This document shows, in pieces, positions 20,921 to 32,483 of a DNA stretch of 64,000 nt. The notes under the pieces are model-generated. The model ran no database searches, was not told where the DNA came from, and was given only the letters and a program-made list of their open reading frames with translations. Positions within the stretch are counted from its first letter, which is position 1; the number at the start of each line of letters is the position of its first letter. The position numbers were made by a program, and so were the translations under genes. Source of the stretch: Isoetes taiwanensis (taxonomy: Eukaryota > Streptophyta > Lycopodiopsida > Isoetales > Isoetaceae); the NCBI GenBank assembly GCA_021234155.1, contig JAJEKV010000086.1, positions 124,001-188,000 of the forward strand. Reading direction: 5' to 3'.

Positions 20921-23560
20921 TTACCCCGCCAATCCTAAAAAACTTCGGACCTCTGAAACATTACCTGGAATGGGCCAATCCTTGACTGCCTCTATTTTCG
21001 CTAGGTCTGTAGCAATTCCCTCAGCCGAAATGACATGGCCTAAATAATCCACCTTGGGGGTGGCAAACTTGCATTTAGAGAACTTGGCAAAGAGCTGGTG
21101 ACGTCTTAGCTTTTGTAGGGCCAACCAAAGATGTTTCTCATGCTCCTCCAGGGTCTTACTATAGATGAGAATGTCGTCAAAGAAAATAACGACAAAATCA
21201 TCCAAGTATTGTCGGAAGACATCATTCATTAACCGCATAAAAGTTGCGGGGGCATTAGTTAATCCAAAAGGCATAACGGTAAACTTATAATGCCCATATC
21301 TAGTGCGAAAAGCAGACTTATGGATGTCCTCCTCTTTAATTCTTATTTGGTGATATCCGGAGCGTAAGTCAATCTTTGAGAAGTACTTGGCCCCTTGCAA
21401 TTGGTCCATAGGATCGTCTGCTCTAGGCAAAGCATAGCGATTCTTGATCATATGCTTGTTGAGCTGCCGATAATCAATACACATCCTCAAGGAGCCATCC
21501 TTCTTCTTAACAAAAAGGATAGGGGCACCAAAAGGCGAAACACTAGGCCGAATGAAGCCTAGGTTTAGTAACTTCTGAAGTTGCTTCTTAAGCTCTGCCA
21601 ACTCAGGGGGACTCATACGGTACGGGGCCTTACTGGTAGGCTTAGTACCAGGTTCCAAAGCTATCTCACATTCTACCCCTCTGAATGGAGGAAGTTTCTG
21701 AATCTCGTCTGGGAATAGATCGCTAAATTCCCGGAGAAGATTAGCAATGCTCTTTGGCAACGCATCAACTATTTGCTTCTGTTTAGCATCTGACTCAATG
21801 GATGCAAGTTTGACAATGCAAAGTAACTTATCCTTGCGTATAGCATTATTTAACTGCCTGATGGACATAGACCGCATAATGGGGTTTAATGGATCACCTT
21901 TTATAGTTACACGGGCTCCATTAGCTGCGTTGAAGGTAACCTCCCGTTTTTCGCAGTCTATATTGGCTTTTGCAGATGCCAAGAATTCCATGCCAACAAT
22001 CAGATCATATTTGCCAATATCCATTAACTCGGCACCCAATACAATTGGTGCACCTGGCAGCTGCATTTTAAGGTTAATGCGACGACCATGCGTATGTCTG
22101 ATTTTACCACTGGCTAAAGTGACAGGTTTCGGTCGGGACCTCAAAGTCTCAAGCTGCAATACCTGGGCCATTCTAGGAGAAGCAAAATTATGCGTACTTC
22201 CCATATCCATAAGAATTATGAAAGGCTTACTGTCTACTTGACCTATAGTGGAAATAACGGCAGGCTGACTTTCAGCATTGCCGGTTTCAATGGCTGCAAG
22301 GATATGGGACGCACCGTGGATATACTCGGGAGCCTCCTCGTCGGCAGGTGGTGTAGCCTCGAGATCGTCCCAATCAAGGTCGGCCATGGCCAGCTGGGCA
22401 GTCTGTGTGACATAAGGGCAATTCTGCATGAAGTGCCCGGGCCGCATACACCTGTAACATGCCTTCTCTTTGCGGAGCTGCTCTCGGGCCTCTTTGGGAA
22501 TAGATTGTAAGAGGTTCCGAACTGCGTTGCCGACATTATTCGGTTTGTCTGGCATGTTGAAGGTGACTTTCTTTTCCTGGCGATCGTTAGAGTTCTGCTG
22601 AGAAGGCCCAGGACTTGGTGAGCGGGGCTTGTAAGGTGTGTACGGGCGCGGCTGGGAGTAAGAGGCGGGGCGTTGGTACTGGTTTCTTGGCGTGTCCTCT
22701 TCAAGGCTCAATGCCTTAGCCTCAGCCTCTACAACTGACTTCGGGTCTATGGCCTTAACCATTCGTTTAATGGAGGGGGCCAACTCTTCAATATAGCCCT
22801 CCACCGCCCTCTTCTCGTTCATACCGGGGACATACAGCCTCAAGTGCGTGAATTCATCTGTGTAGGCCTGAACTGACATACCCTTCTGCTCCAACCTGTA
22901 AAAAGTCTGAATCTGTTGGTATTTGTGCGCACGGGGCACATAATGCGACTTAAAAGCTTTGGCAAACTTCTTGAACTTGCATCTGCTTCTGTCTAGATGC
23001 TTGGCTCTAGTATAGCCCTTCCACCAAATACGAGCGGCCCCTGTAAGGTTTGTAGTGGCAACTTTTCCTGTATCTTTCTCCGTCATCCCATAGGATTTCC
23101 CGAACTCCTTCATTTCGTCCAACCAAGACTCCGCGTTCAGGCCGCCTCTAGATTTCCCGTCAAACTGAGCCAATTTTCTGTTTTTCCATATACTGATAAT
23201 GGCCGTATCCATCTTACGGTATTCCTTATCTCGGGCCTTTGCATGGTCACCAGATGATATAAATGACTCTGAAGACACAGAAGTGGCTGATTGTGAGGAT
23301 GTGGCACTATCTGTAGACGAGCTTCGACGACGTTTGGAAGGTGCCCCCTTTGTGCGGGTACAGGCCCTGGTTCCAGTGCAGGTGGCTGCTGTGGTGATGG
23401 ACTTGGCGGTAACGGAGGTAACTCCGGTCCGATCTCCTGCATGTACTGTGGTGGGTTGGCATTTAACACATAAGCCTGCAGCTCTACTAACTGCCGCTTC
23501 ATCAACAGGAGTTCCTGTTCAGGTGTTAATCTGCTAGCATTTGAGGGTGTCTGCCATGAG
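20921..23560 (-). pseudogene. Gag, protease and RT of copy B
   Basis: One frame of 785 codons (23278-20921) carries the capsid domain, the full gag region damaged in copy A, the zinc knuckle [14 protein letters not shown], protease (here ILMDMGS, with Thr of DTGS replaced by Met, which should disable it) and RT with FFDDILIYS. The N-terminal Pro-rich gag part (up to about 23560) is in another frame because of an indel near 23270-23350. It serves as the reference for indels in copy A. Confidence 0.88.
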
Positions 23561-23849
23561 GCGTTACGTGCACCGTCTACATTGAGCAGAAGAAGGTATA
23601 AGCAGAATTATTGTGATACCAAGTGTCACACTGAAGTTCATTTTGAGCAGTACTAGGAAACAATAATAAAGACAATACAAGAGAATTAAGGAAAAAAAAA
23701 ACTTTATTTATAGGTCAAAGTGGCAGTTACATTGGAGATGTGTTTTAACAAAACTTAGGGCTGTACCGTACAAAAGCAGTGATTATACATTGGACAATTT
23801 TTTTAGTCACACATACTTAGCCATAAAAGAAAAACTGAAGAGATCAGGC
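23561..23849. other. Spacer between ORF4 and gag of copy B
   Basis: AT-rich, matching the spacer 10653-10911 of copy A in inverted orientation. No coding signal. Confidence 0.5.
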
Positions 23850-24017
23850 TTAGGGCTGCGCGAAAGGGTACAGGATGGAGTAACGGATGCTCTCCCGTAC
23901 TGCCCTGACTACCTTGTAGCGAGCCCATGCCTGGATAATAACGTACTGGTAGTCTAACGTAGGACTAATAATAAGGAAATTGAAGAGGTCTCTTAGCGCA
24001 TAAAAGATCTGCCATAA
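23850..24017 (-). pseudogene. 3' fragment of ORF4 in copy B
   Basis: Encodes LWQIFYALRDLFNFL and QAWARYKVVRAV to the same PFAQP C-terminus as ORF4 of copy A, with a short in-frame insertion. Truncated upstream at the junction with copy C. It confirms that ORF4 is conserved in the family. Confidence 0.7.
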
Positions 24018-24079
24018 GTGATGAAGATAGACCTTGAGAAGCACTATCTAGACTTCATGTGAGAATCTCAGGGCCGCAC
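24018..24079 (+). pseudogene. Chromodomain end fragment of copy C (left of the D insertion)
   Basis: Matches 15554-15616 of copy A (MKIDLEKHY), with CGG changed to TGA. The last five bases, CGCAC (24075-24079), are the target duplication of element D. The same frame resumes at 35390 after D. Confidence 0.8.
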
Positions 24080-27000
24080 TGTTGACCCTAAACCTGGCTT
24101 AAAGGTCAACCACAAGGATCCAACTTGAGTTTTCACTCAAATTGGGGTTAGAACCTCCAGATCACTTAAAGTGATCAGTCTATGCAAGAAAATTTCAAAG
24201 AAAAGTTCAAAAAGTTCGAGTTCTATACCTTTCCCATTTTCAAAAAGTGGCACCTTTGCCAAAACAATTGTGGTGTTGGAATGCAGATTGATTTTTTGAG
24301 TCAGGTACTGTAGACTTGGTCAAAAAAGTTGTAGATACCCAACAGTAAAGTCTCTGACCAAGTCAGAGATTTAATCTGTGAGTTATTCGAGTTCAAAGTG
24401 GGGTCAAATTTTGGTCAATAAAGGTCAAATGTAGAAAATAGCGATCAGAAATTGAGATTTGTAGTTGCCAATCACTTTTTTGAGAACTTCCAAAGCAGGT
24501 AGGTTGCAATGGTGCTGGGGAAGAGAGGCAAGCAGTCAAATCCTCATTTGGAGGTGTAGAGGTATTTTTTGTGACTGGATTTGGCAAAATACAGTAAAAA
24601 ACAGTTCAAACCCGAGAGCAATTTTTTTGAATTTGATCTATACTAGGTATTTTTGAATGATTCCAACTTCTTTGGCTTTCTTAAAACCCAAGGATAGGTG
24701 GCAAATAGGCCGAAGGTGTTAAAAACACTCAGGGATTTTTCTATAGAATTTTTTGTGGCAAGAATTGCTAAGGAAAATATCAGAGATAAATTCAACAACT
24801 TGACAGTCAATTTGGATTGATATGAAGGTAAATATATCAAGATAACAACAGATAAGGATGCTTCATAGCTTCAAGTACAAGAAAATAATCATCAAAAGTC
24901 ATAAGGTAATTTCTGAAAGTAATGTCAACTAAATCTTGTAGATCCAGTTGAGGAGAGCTCAAGAACTTCAAGGATCGTCCAGATCTTGCTCAGCAATGAT
25001 CAATGTATGATCTGAATACTTCTGGGCCTTCAAAAATCTTCTGTTATTGTCTCCCGGTATATATGTTTTTGGTTTAACGGTTTCAGCATATTAGGGCTTA
25101 AATTTAGGCTTGATAAGATGCTTAAGAGCGGGAAATGCAGAAATAGGTAGGTTTCAGAGTTTAATGCTTCCATTCCGGCGTGATTCGAGCAGGTTTTCAT
25201 AATTAGGGTTCATTGAAAGTATTTTCTCAAGAATTCCGCGATACGGTCCCGTATTTTTGAGCGAATATACCTGGAATATGCTGTATTTGACCATTTTTGA
25301 AAGCTTGGCCAATGGTTTAAAGGCTTTTACCCAAAAATATTGAAAGGGATTATAACCCATGGACCATGGAGAAGAATGTCGTCGATTCGCGTAGCGAATC
25401 GACATTCTTGCTCAAGACGAGCATGCATGCATTGCATGCGTCACATGCATGCATCGCATGCGTTTTGGGCCGTTCGTCAGGTTGGGCGTTTGCTACTTAT
25501 TGCAGAGTTCTTCATCGACGTTTCATCGGCGCTTCCTCTTCTCTCAGCAGTACCTTATTCTCTTTGATTTGTTTCCAGGCAGGGGAGGGGCTTCTTCCTG
25601 CCTGGTTTGGCCAATTTGGCGTTGCTTTCCTGCTGTCCTTTTCGGCCTTTAGCCTTCATCCTGTGACCTTCGTCCTCGATCCTAGTTTGTTAAGGAAGTC
25701 CTTTGGTATTCGGGTGCTTTGTTGGTTTCATGCGAGTCGCAGTGCAAGAATGTCGTCGATTCGCGTAGCGAATCGGCATTCTTGCTCAAGACGAGCATGC
25801 ATGCATTGCATGCGTCGCATGCATGCATTGCATCGCGTTTTGGGCCGTTCGTCGGGTTGGCGTTTTGCTACTTATTGCAGAGTTCTTCATCGACGTTTCA
25901 TCGGCGCTTCCTCTTCTCTCAGCAGTACCTTATTCTCTTTGAACCCACCCTCCCCCCCTTCTTTGTTTACTATATTTTGTACAAGTTCTGTTTGTCATGT
26001 TTTTCCACCTGGTGGGTGATGCTTTTTTTCCACCCACTGGGTGATGCTATTCTTTGGGATGTTTCTCGTTTGTTGTTGGTGATGTGCAGGTACAGGTTGG
26101 CGAGCGCCATCCGTTTTGACTTCTCCATGCGCGGGTTTTTGGGAGCGATTCTATGCCTTACGTTTGTCTAAGCCCCTTGCCGAAGGCTTATCACTAGGGT
26201 TTTTCCATAAGCTTTCGGCAGGTACATCAGCCACTCATCTATTAGCATTGTATTTGTTTTTGGGGTCCAAATGTTATAATTGGATTTTCCCTTTATTTTT
26301 CGTGGGTAGTTCGCATGTGTGCGGCTATCCACTGTCCACCATTGTAGAAATCTGCTGAGATGAATGAGAAGCCTATCTATCCGGGTGCTTTGTTGGTTTC
26401 ATGCGAGTCGCAGTGCAAGAATGTCCACGCGTGTAAAAAGAATAGGGAATCTTTGGGGCATCTTTAGGCAAGATTAGGAATATGCCACTATGAATATGAT
26501 GACACAAGAATGAAGACAAAAGAATTCATGAAGGAACATTTGGGGGGCAAAGGAAATAATGGGGAATGGTATTTTTAAAACAAAGGCTTAGGTAGATTTT
26601 TGGATGGACAAAGTGATGGCACATTGAAGGAAATGGTAGGGGATTTGTGGGAGATGGTAATTATAGCAAAGCAAGCATGGCAAAAGAGTGAATAATGGGT
26701 AGGAAGACAATATTGAGCCAAAAGTGCAACAATGGGGGTAGTGGGGTAAATGTTTATGGCAAATTTTTGAGGGCAATAGTGTAAAGTGGTCATGAAGAGT
26801 ACATAGGGGAAATGCCATGGGGTAATTGGCAGATAAGTTATGGATATGGAAAGAAAATGGCTAGGCAAGATGGGTGACAAGGGTGGAACCACATATAAGG
26901 GAGTCTTCCAAACTTCAACTTCCAAACTTCAAATAATGTCTTCCAAACTTCATAACCCAGAATCTTCTAGAGCATATTCCTGATTAAGCATTTGACCTCA

Positions 27001-27185
27001 AATAAAGTACCTCTTGTGAAGTTTAAGTCTTGAGCATTTTTTGACTTGAAGCATGAACACCTTTTGACCTCCATATCAATGTTGAATGACAAGAATCTTC
27101 CAAACTTTGACCTAGTCTTCTGAAATGAGTTGACCTAGCTTGAATAAATAGATTTCTATTAGCATGTTGCCCTTTAGGGACAACA
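24080..27185 (-). repeat. 3' LTR of element D (plus-strand left), with an insertion
   Basis: Collinear with the other LTR (33369-35389) but 1085 bp longer, mostly because of the paired insertion at 25381-26425. The two LTRs are otherwise nearly identical by eye, with small indels after about 26600, suggesting a fairly young element. Open frames within it have no protein support. Confidence 0.9.
25381..26416. mobile_element. Two tandem small insertion units in the LTR of D
   Basis: Unit 1 (25381-25745, 365 bp) and unit 2 (25755-26416, 662 bp) share the first roughly 180 bp and last about 35 bp but have different interiors. The 9-mer AAGAATGTC precedes unit 1, lies between the units and follows unit 2; the other LTR of D has it once, at the empty site (34661-34673 region). 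Each unit begins with a perfect hairpin (GTCGATTCGC, loop GTA, GCGAATCGAC), followed by GC-ATGCAT-rich sequence. There are no terminal inverted repeats. The superfamily is unclear: 9-bp duplications suggest Mutator-like, while the end hairpin and tandem layout recall rolling-circle elements. Confidence 0.6.
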
Positions 27186-28129
27186 TCTCACCAAAACAAA
27201 AGAATGGCTGGTCCCCTCAGCCATAAAGGGTCTTCAATCTTGTGCCAAGGTGCTTGAGTGGGAATCATGGTAGAGGGAGAATGAAATGTGCAAATGTTGG
27301 TGGAATAGAAGTGAATATGGTGGAGGGAGGATGTAAGTGGGATATGATAAGTGAAAAAGAAATGAAAATGAGTATGAGTATGATAGGGGGTGTATGAGGG
27401 GGGGGAAAATGTGAGAATGTTGAAGTCTCGCCAAAACAAAAGAATGTGTGTCTCCTTGATATCTCCAAGAGCAACTCTGCTAGGATGGAAAAGCTGAATT
27501 GCAGAGTGCTTTCTTCTTAGGGAAATGAAAGAACAAGAATAAAAGGTTAAATGGAAGGCAGGGCTACTTATGGCAGATGAATAAAGATGGGAAAAGGGTG
27601 CACCTGTCATGGAAACACACAAACTAGTTAGTCTTAATACCTTGCATCTCTGCTATGATGGTGAAGCTGAATTTGCAGAGTGCACATTTGGGGAGATAAA
27701 ATAGAAGAGCATGGCTAAATGGGGGCAGGACTACAATGAGACAGGTGAATGAAAATGGAAAAAGGGTGCTCCTGCAAATGACACTTGGCATGTTAATAAA
27801 AATCCTTGTCCTGAAACTTCATACTGGCTCACCTGCAAACATAAACTTAATGAAGACATTAGTTCTAAATTTAAAACAGGGTGAAATCCAACCTATCTAA
27901 TGCCTAACTTTAATTCTAACTTATTTAAATTCTAGAGCATAAAAAGGGACAAGCAAATGTGCTGATCCCAGTACCTCTTCAGGTGAATAGCGTTGATAGG
28001 ATTTGGAAGTGGCATCCCTGAAGTTAATTCTTTCAACCAATAAGAATTGGTGCTTGCAGGTTCCAGCACCTCATAGGGGCCCTCCCAAAGATTTTCAAAC
28101 TTACTAGCTGAATCTTCCCTTGATTTATT
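27186..28129. other. Non-coding stretch between integrase and 3' LTR of D
   Basis: It holds an imperfect duplication: 27465-27610 resembles 27646-27780 (both contain 'tctgct...gatgg...aagctgaat..gcagagtgc' and later 'aaagggtgc.cctg'). 'ccaaaacaaaagaatg' also occurs at 27192 and 27432. A 144-codon minus frame (27622-27188) is low in complexity and probably not coding. Confidence 0.5.
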
Positions 28130-29215
28130 TCATTTCAGAACTAATTCTCCAGTCTTGAAGGTCTCTTGTATTTTATGAGCAGCTTTGAAAGCAGCCAAAT
28201 CCTTGGCTTTTTTAAGCAAATTAGCATTCTCAGCTTCCATTCTATATTCTTCTAAATGCAAAAGGGTATCCAGTCTTTCCTGCAAGGCATACTCAAAAGG
28301 CAAACACAACTTATGAGCTAACCTCAGAGATGGAAGCTCAAGCTCTACTGGAAGCACAGCTTCAATGCCATAAACTAAGTTAAAAGGGGTATGAGTGGTT
28401 GCTGCTTTGATGGTGACTCTATAAGCCCATAGGGCATCCACTAGTTTAACATGCCAATCCTTTTGATTATCATCCACTGTTTTCTGCAAAATGCCCTTCA
28501 AAACTTTATTAGTAGCTTCTGCTTGACCATTACCCTAGGGATAGTAGGAGGAACTCTTGGTATGTTTGACTTTAAGAATGGTCAATAAATTAGCAATAAC
28601 TTCATTCACAAAAGGAGTACCTCTATCAGAATGTAATTGTAGAGGAATACCAAACCGTGCACAAATATACTCATGTAAGAACTTTGCTGTAGTAAGGGCA
28701 TTAGCCTGTCTCAAAGGAATTGCCTCTGCCCATTTGGTAAAACAATCTGTAGCTACAATAATGTGCTGATGTTGCCCTGCAGAAGAGGGGTTAATAGGAC
28801 CAATATAATCTAATCCCCAAATTTGAAAAGGTCCTGGAGAAATTATGGGGTTTAGTGCAGCTAGGAGAAGGATCCTTTTGCCAAATATTTGGCACTTGTG
28901 GCAAGATTTTATAGCAGTATAACAATCTTTAAATATTGTAGGCCAATAGTAACCCTGACTTGAGGGATTTTCTTGGCGATAGTATCTCCAAAGAAAATGG
29001 CCTCCACATACTCCTTCATGCATTTCTCTAATGATCAAGGCGCATTCTTCTTCATTGACACACCTCAATAATAGTCCATCCATGTTGACTTTACATAAAA
29101 CATCATTAATCATTTTGAACTGCTGCGCACTTTTTTTAAATCTCCTTTGTTGCTCGAGGTCAATCCTGAGGGCATCTCCTTGAATTGTAGAAAATTCTTT
29201 ATAGGTAGCTGCCAA
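28130..29215 (-). pseudogene. Integrase of element D
   Basis: Integrase inserts the cDNA into the genome. The N-terminal zinc region shows HEGVCGGH and CHKCQIFGKR. The catalytic core has D in WGLDYIGPINP and D in HSDRGTPFVNE, then the E region GNGQAEATNK just after an in-frame TAG at 28535-28537. The C-terminal part (28501-28130) carries WHVKLVDALWAYRV and TPFNLVYGIEAVLP, standard for Ty3/gypsy integrases. No chromodomain follows. Confidence 0.88.
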
Positions 29216-29218
29216 TCC

Positions 29219-29759
29219 TGTTGGCCCTGCTCATCATCATCTGCCTGTAAATAAGCTAAGGCATCCACAAAATCAACAACTTCTACTGCATCCTCATGGT
29301 CAAAGAAAATATAAGGTAAATAAAGACTGGGACTCTTCACTTGATGTAACTCTTTTATAGAAATATCAAAGGTTTGTAACTTGCAAGCCCACCTTTGAAT
29401 TTTTGGTTTAGAGGTAGCCTTACCAAATAACAAACCTGTTGGATTTTGTTTCATATAAACTTGAACTGAACTCTTCAATAATAAATGACCTTGTCTCCGC
29501 ATCAATGAGAAACATGAGAGCAGCACACTCTTCTCCCATTCTGGTGTATTTTTCTTCAGTTGAACTCCACTGTTTGTCGGCAAAAAGCTATGGTGTGCTT
29601 GTCCTCAGAAATAGCTAAGCCTATGGCCTTTTTAGTAATAGTAATGTAGACCTCAAATGGCTTGGCCAAATCTGGTTTTTTTAGGAGAGTTGCTTCACAA
29701 ATGGACTTTATAAGCAACTCAAAAGACTCTTGGCAATCTGATGACCATGTGATGAACAT
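29219..29759 (-). pseudogene. RNase H of element D (the one following RT)
   Basis: In pieces of different frames: PFEVYITITKKAIGLAISED, then a section with KATSKPKIQRWACKLQTFD, matching the order expected after a Ty3 reverse transcriptase. Frameshift near 29570. Confidence 0.7.
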
Positions 29760-30799
29760 ACTTGCTCTCAGATTTGGAAATCCTGCCTATTCTTGTCAGC
29801 TTAGAAATAGGACTTATAATGTGAGCAAAATTAGGAATATACATCCTAAGAAAACTAGTCATGCCAATAAAACTTTTGACCTGCTTCAAGTTTTTGGGGG
29901 GCACCAGTTTTTTGAGAGCTTCAACCTTTTCTTGTGCCACACAGATACCATTGTTGGATACCTCGTGTCCCAAAAGTTGTCCTTTGGATGCAAAAAAATA
30001 TATTTCTTTGGATTAAGGTTGACTCCAGATTCCCTACACAAAGAACATATTTTTGCCAACAATTCCAAATGATTAGTAGGGTGAGATCCTAAACAAAGGT
30101 CATCCAAATAAACTCTGAATTCTTGAGGAGACATAGGCCTAAAAATAACATCCATGGCTCTCTGGAAAGTAGCAGGTGCATTCATTAGTCCAAAAGGCAT
30201 TCTTTTCATTGCATAAGTTCCCCAAGGGGTAATAAAAAGAGGTCTTGGGTTGGTCTTCTTCTTTAATACTAATCTGATTGAATCACGAGAAGCCATCTAA
30301 AAATGAGTACACCTCTTTACCTGCTACAAAGATATAAGATCTCTTCTAAAAAGGGCAAAGGGTAACAATCTTTGATGGTAGCTTTGTTGAGGTCTCGATA
30401 GTCAATGCAAATTCTTAAAGCACCACTTTTCTTCTCCACAGGAACAATACAAGATACCCATTCTGGATTAATAATTTCAATAATAACACCTGCATCCAAC
30501 ATCTTATCCAATTCATCTTTAATTAGTCCCATTAGTGAAGCATTAATCCTTCTTAATTTTTGAAAAACAGGTTTACAACCTTCTTTAATCTTAATTTCAA
30601 ATTGACATACATCAGTTTTGATACCTGATAGCTCTGAATAATCCCAAGCAAATACATCTTTCCTTTCTTCAAAAAACACTTGTATGTTCTCTTTGTTTTG
30701 ATATTCAATCAGATCCCCAACAAACAAGGTTCGAGTCTTACCATTCTTAGTGATTACAATCTCTTCGATCTCCTTTTTTTCTGATGCATCAATGGTCAA
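29760..30799 (-). pseudogene. Reverse transcriptase of element D
   Basis: The N-terminal half (30799-30317) has the conserved KKSGALRICIDYRDLNKATI block; the next frame (30296-29886) has PFGLMNAPATFQRAMD and the catalytic VYLDDLCLGS (YXDD); the third (29973-29719) has the thumb region VPPKNLKQVKSFIGM. At least two frame breaks, near 30300 and 29900. The enzyme copies element RNA to DNA. Confidence 0.9.
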
Positions 30800-30978
30800 A
30801 ATAGGACGAGTGCTTTTACCTCATTGTCATCAAGATCATCTTCGAGAATAGCTCCCTCGGTTAAATGTGACATGAGAGTCTCCCTACACAAAGCATCGAC
30901 TTCAAAATTACATTCTCTGGGGATATGAGTGATTTCCCATGAAGCAAAACTTCGAGAGCACTCCCATTGCTTGATTCT

Positions 30979-31311
30979 TCAAGAGCTCCATATCTGCATT
31001 TTTTGTTTGATAGTCTCCTCGAAACTTGTCTGCATTAATTGTGAATCACCATAAATGTGAATATTGGCAATATTCATAGATTTAGCTTCACGGAGACCTG
31101 CAATCAAAGCTTTATATTCTGCCACATTAGAAGTGACTTGAGGAAAGATCCTTCCTACTTTAGCTAAAAGTTTGTGAGAAGAGTCTTTCAAAATAGCGGC
31201 GCAGATGATGCAACATTTAATTTTTAGAGATACCTCCATCAAACCATAAGAACCTGTTGGTCCTTGTATCTTTGAGAGGTGTACTTTCCATAATAAGAGG
31301 AACCATCTCAT
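30979..31311 (-). pseudogene. Additional RNase H-like domain upstream of RT in element D
   Basis: Shows TSNVAEYKALIAGLREA and IYGDSQLM, the helix and Asp motifs of a second RNase H type known from Tat-lineage elements. The first catalytic strand (WFDGG) is in another frame just upstream, near 31240-31260, so there is an indel. It lies between the protease and RT, a different place from the ordinary RNase H after RT. Confidence 0.75.
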
Positions 31312-31360
31312 ATTTTCTTGGTCTTATATTTTTACCTGTAAGATCCCAAAGGTTCTTCAA

Positions 31361-32100
31361 TTAGCATTTCTTTAATAAAATGTACCTCTTCCTTGGAGTC
31401 ATAGGAGCCCTCTTGGTTATAAATTGTAGCGGTCGAGAGAGCCATTGGAGATGGTACATCTCTCCCTTGAGACCAGGACTGGCTCGGCATCCACAAGTGG
31501 CTAACCATCTCCTTCCTAAAAGTAAGTCATAGATATGAGATTCATCTCCTATATCTTCAAAAAGCCACCACAATAAAGTTAGCAGCTACTGATTATGCCT
31601 TACGTGTTAACGTGCACTTTAGTCACCACACCAATAGGATAAATCTTAGCATTATAAAAGATTTTAATAACATAGAAGCTTTCTTATCCACCTCAAAACC
31701 ACATTTCTTCATAATATGATATGGCATGATATTTAGAGGGGAACCCCCATCAAGTAACACATTAGAGAAAGTATACCCTCCTAAAGCAGCTGAACATGTG
31801 AATGCTCGGGGTCTTCTTCATCTTTGTGCTAGAATAAGGTCGATGGCATCAATAAAAATTCACACAAGCATTTAATAACTCGCCATTAGTTTGCTGAAGT
31901 ACCCTTTTTCTATAACTAGGTGCAATCTTTAATAAGGTAAAAAGATCCACACTCACCTTAGAATTTTTAAGCAAAACATCTACCTCATCAAAGTCTTGAT
32001 CTCTCTTACCATATTTTTGCTGAGGGGGTGGAGCTATGGTTTGAGCAGGTGATTCTACTACAATGTGGTACAGGCCCGGCGGTAGAAATGCCTACTTGGT
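31361..32100 (-). pseudogene. Protease region of element D
   Basis: Near 31750 the minus strand reads LLDGGSPLNIMP, the DGGS-type active site of Tat/Athila-like retroelement proteases. Downstream, 31573-31361 reads YDLLLGRRWLATCG, a C-terminal motif (LGRPWL type) of the same domain. Several frame breaks and stops lie between. Confidence 0.65.
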
Positions 32101-32430
32101 TCAAAGATGTACTTGAGCTTCATTCATGCTTCTAGTTTGCACCACCATAACTTCTTCAGATTTAGGAACTTCTGTAGCTTGAATAAATCTTATAGAGGTG
32201 CTTGGTTCAGCAAATCTCACAGGGGGTTTGGACTCTGGTCTCTTCTCTTTTTCCTGCTTAGCAAAATATTCTTTAACAGCACACCTAGCATCAGTATGGC
32301 CAACCTCTTTACAAAAAGAACAAACAGGACATTCCTTTCCAAAGTGGCCTTTCCTATTACATTTGGGGCACACTTGCCAATAGCATATTTCTGATGGGTG
32401 AGAATTCCTATTGCAATGAATACATTCAGG
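32101..32430 (-). pseudogene. Gag zinc-knuckle region of element D
   Basis: Three consecutive CX2CX4HX4C knuckles: CIHCNRNSHPSEIC, CPKCNRKGHFGKEC and CSFCKEVGHTDARC. These bind the packaged RNA. The frame continues to 32101. Confidence 0.85.
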
Positions 32431-32483
32431 GTAGTTTTACTGTTCTTGCAGCCTTGAGTTCAACCAATTGTTTGGTTATTTCG

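Larger units (their letters stand above)
16880..24017 (-). mobile_element. Ty3/gypsy chromovirus copy B, inverted against copy A
   Basis: Read on the minus strand: end of ORF4 (24017-23850), gag, protease, RT, RNase H (split by a MITE), integrase, chromodomain, polypurine tract and a truncated 3' LTR (17524-16880). It is very close to copy A in sequence and lies tail-to-tail with it. The 5' end stops inside ORF4 at 24017, where plus-strand copy C begins at once, so ORF1-ORF3 and the 5' LTR are lost. Confidence 0.88.

Noticed and set aside
25366-26171. Long plus-strand open frames of 217 and 150 codons
   Set aside because: They are generated by the two repeated insertion units in the LTR of D; the frames repeat the same segment and match no protein I know.
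25381-26416. Helitron assignment for the paired units
   Set aside because: No TC...CTRR ends in either orientation and no A-T target dinucleotide; the flanking 9-mer instead suggests a duplication or specific target.
27188-27622. 144-codon minus-strand frame
   Set aside because: Low-complexity Ser/His/Phe-rich composition within the non-coding 3' region of D; no homologous motif.
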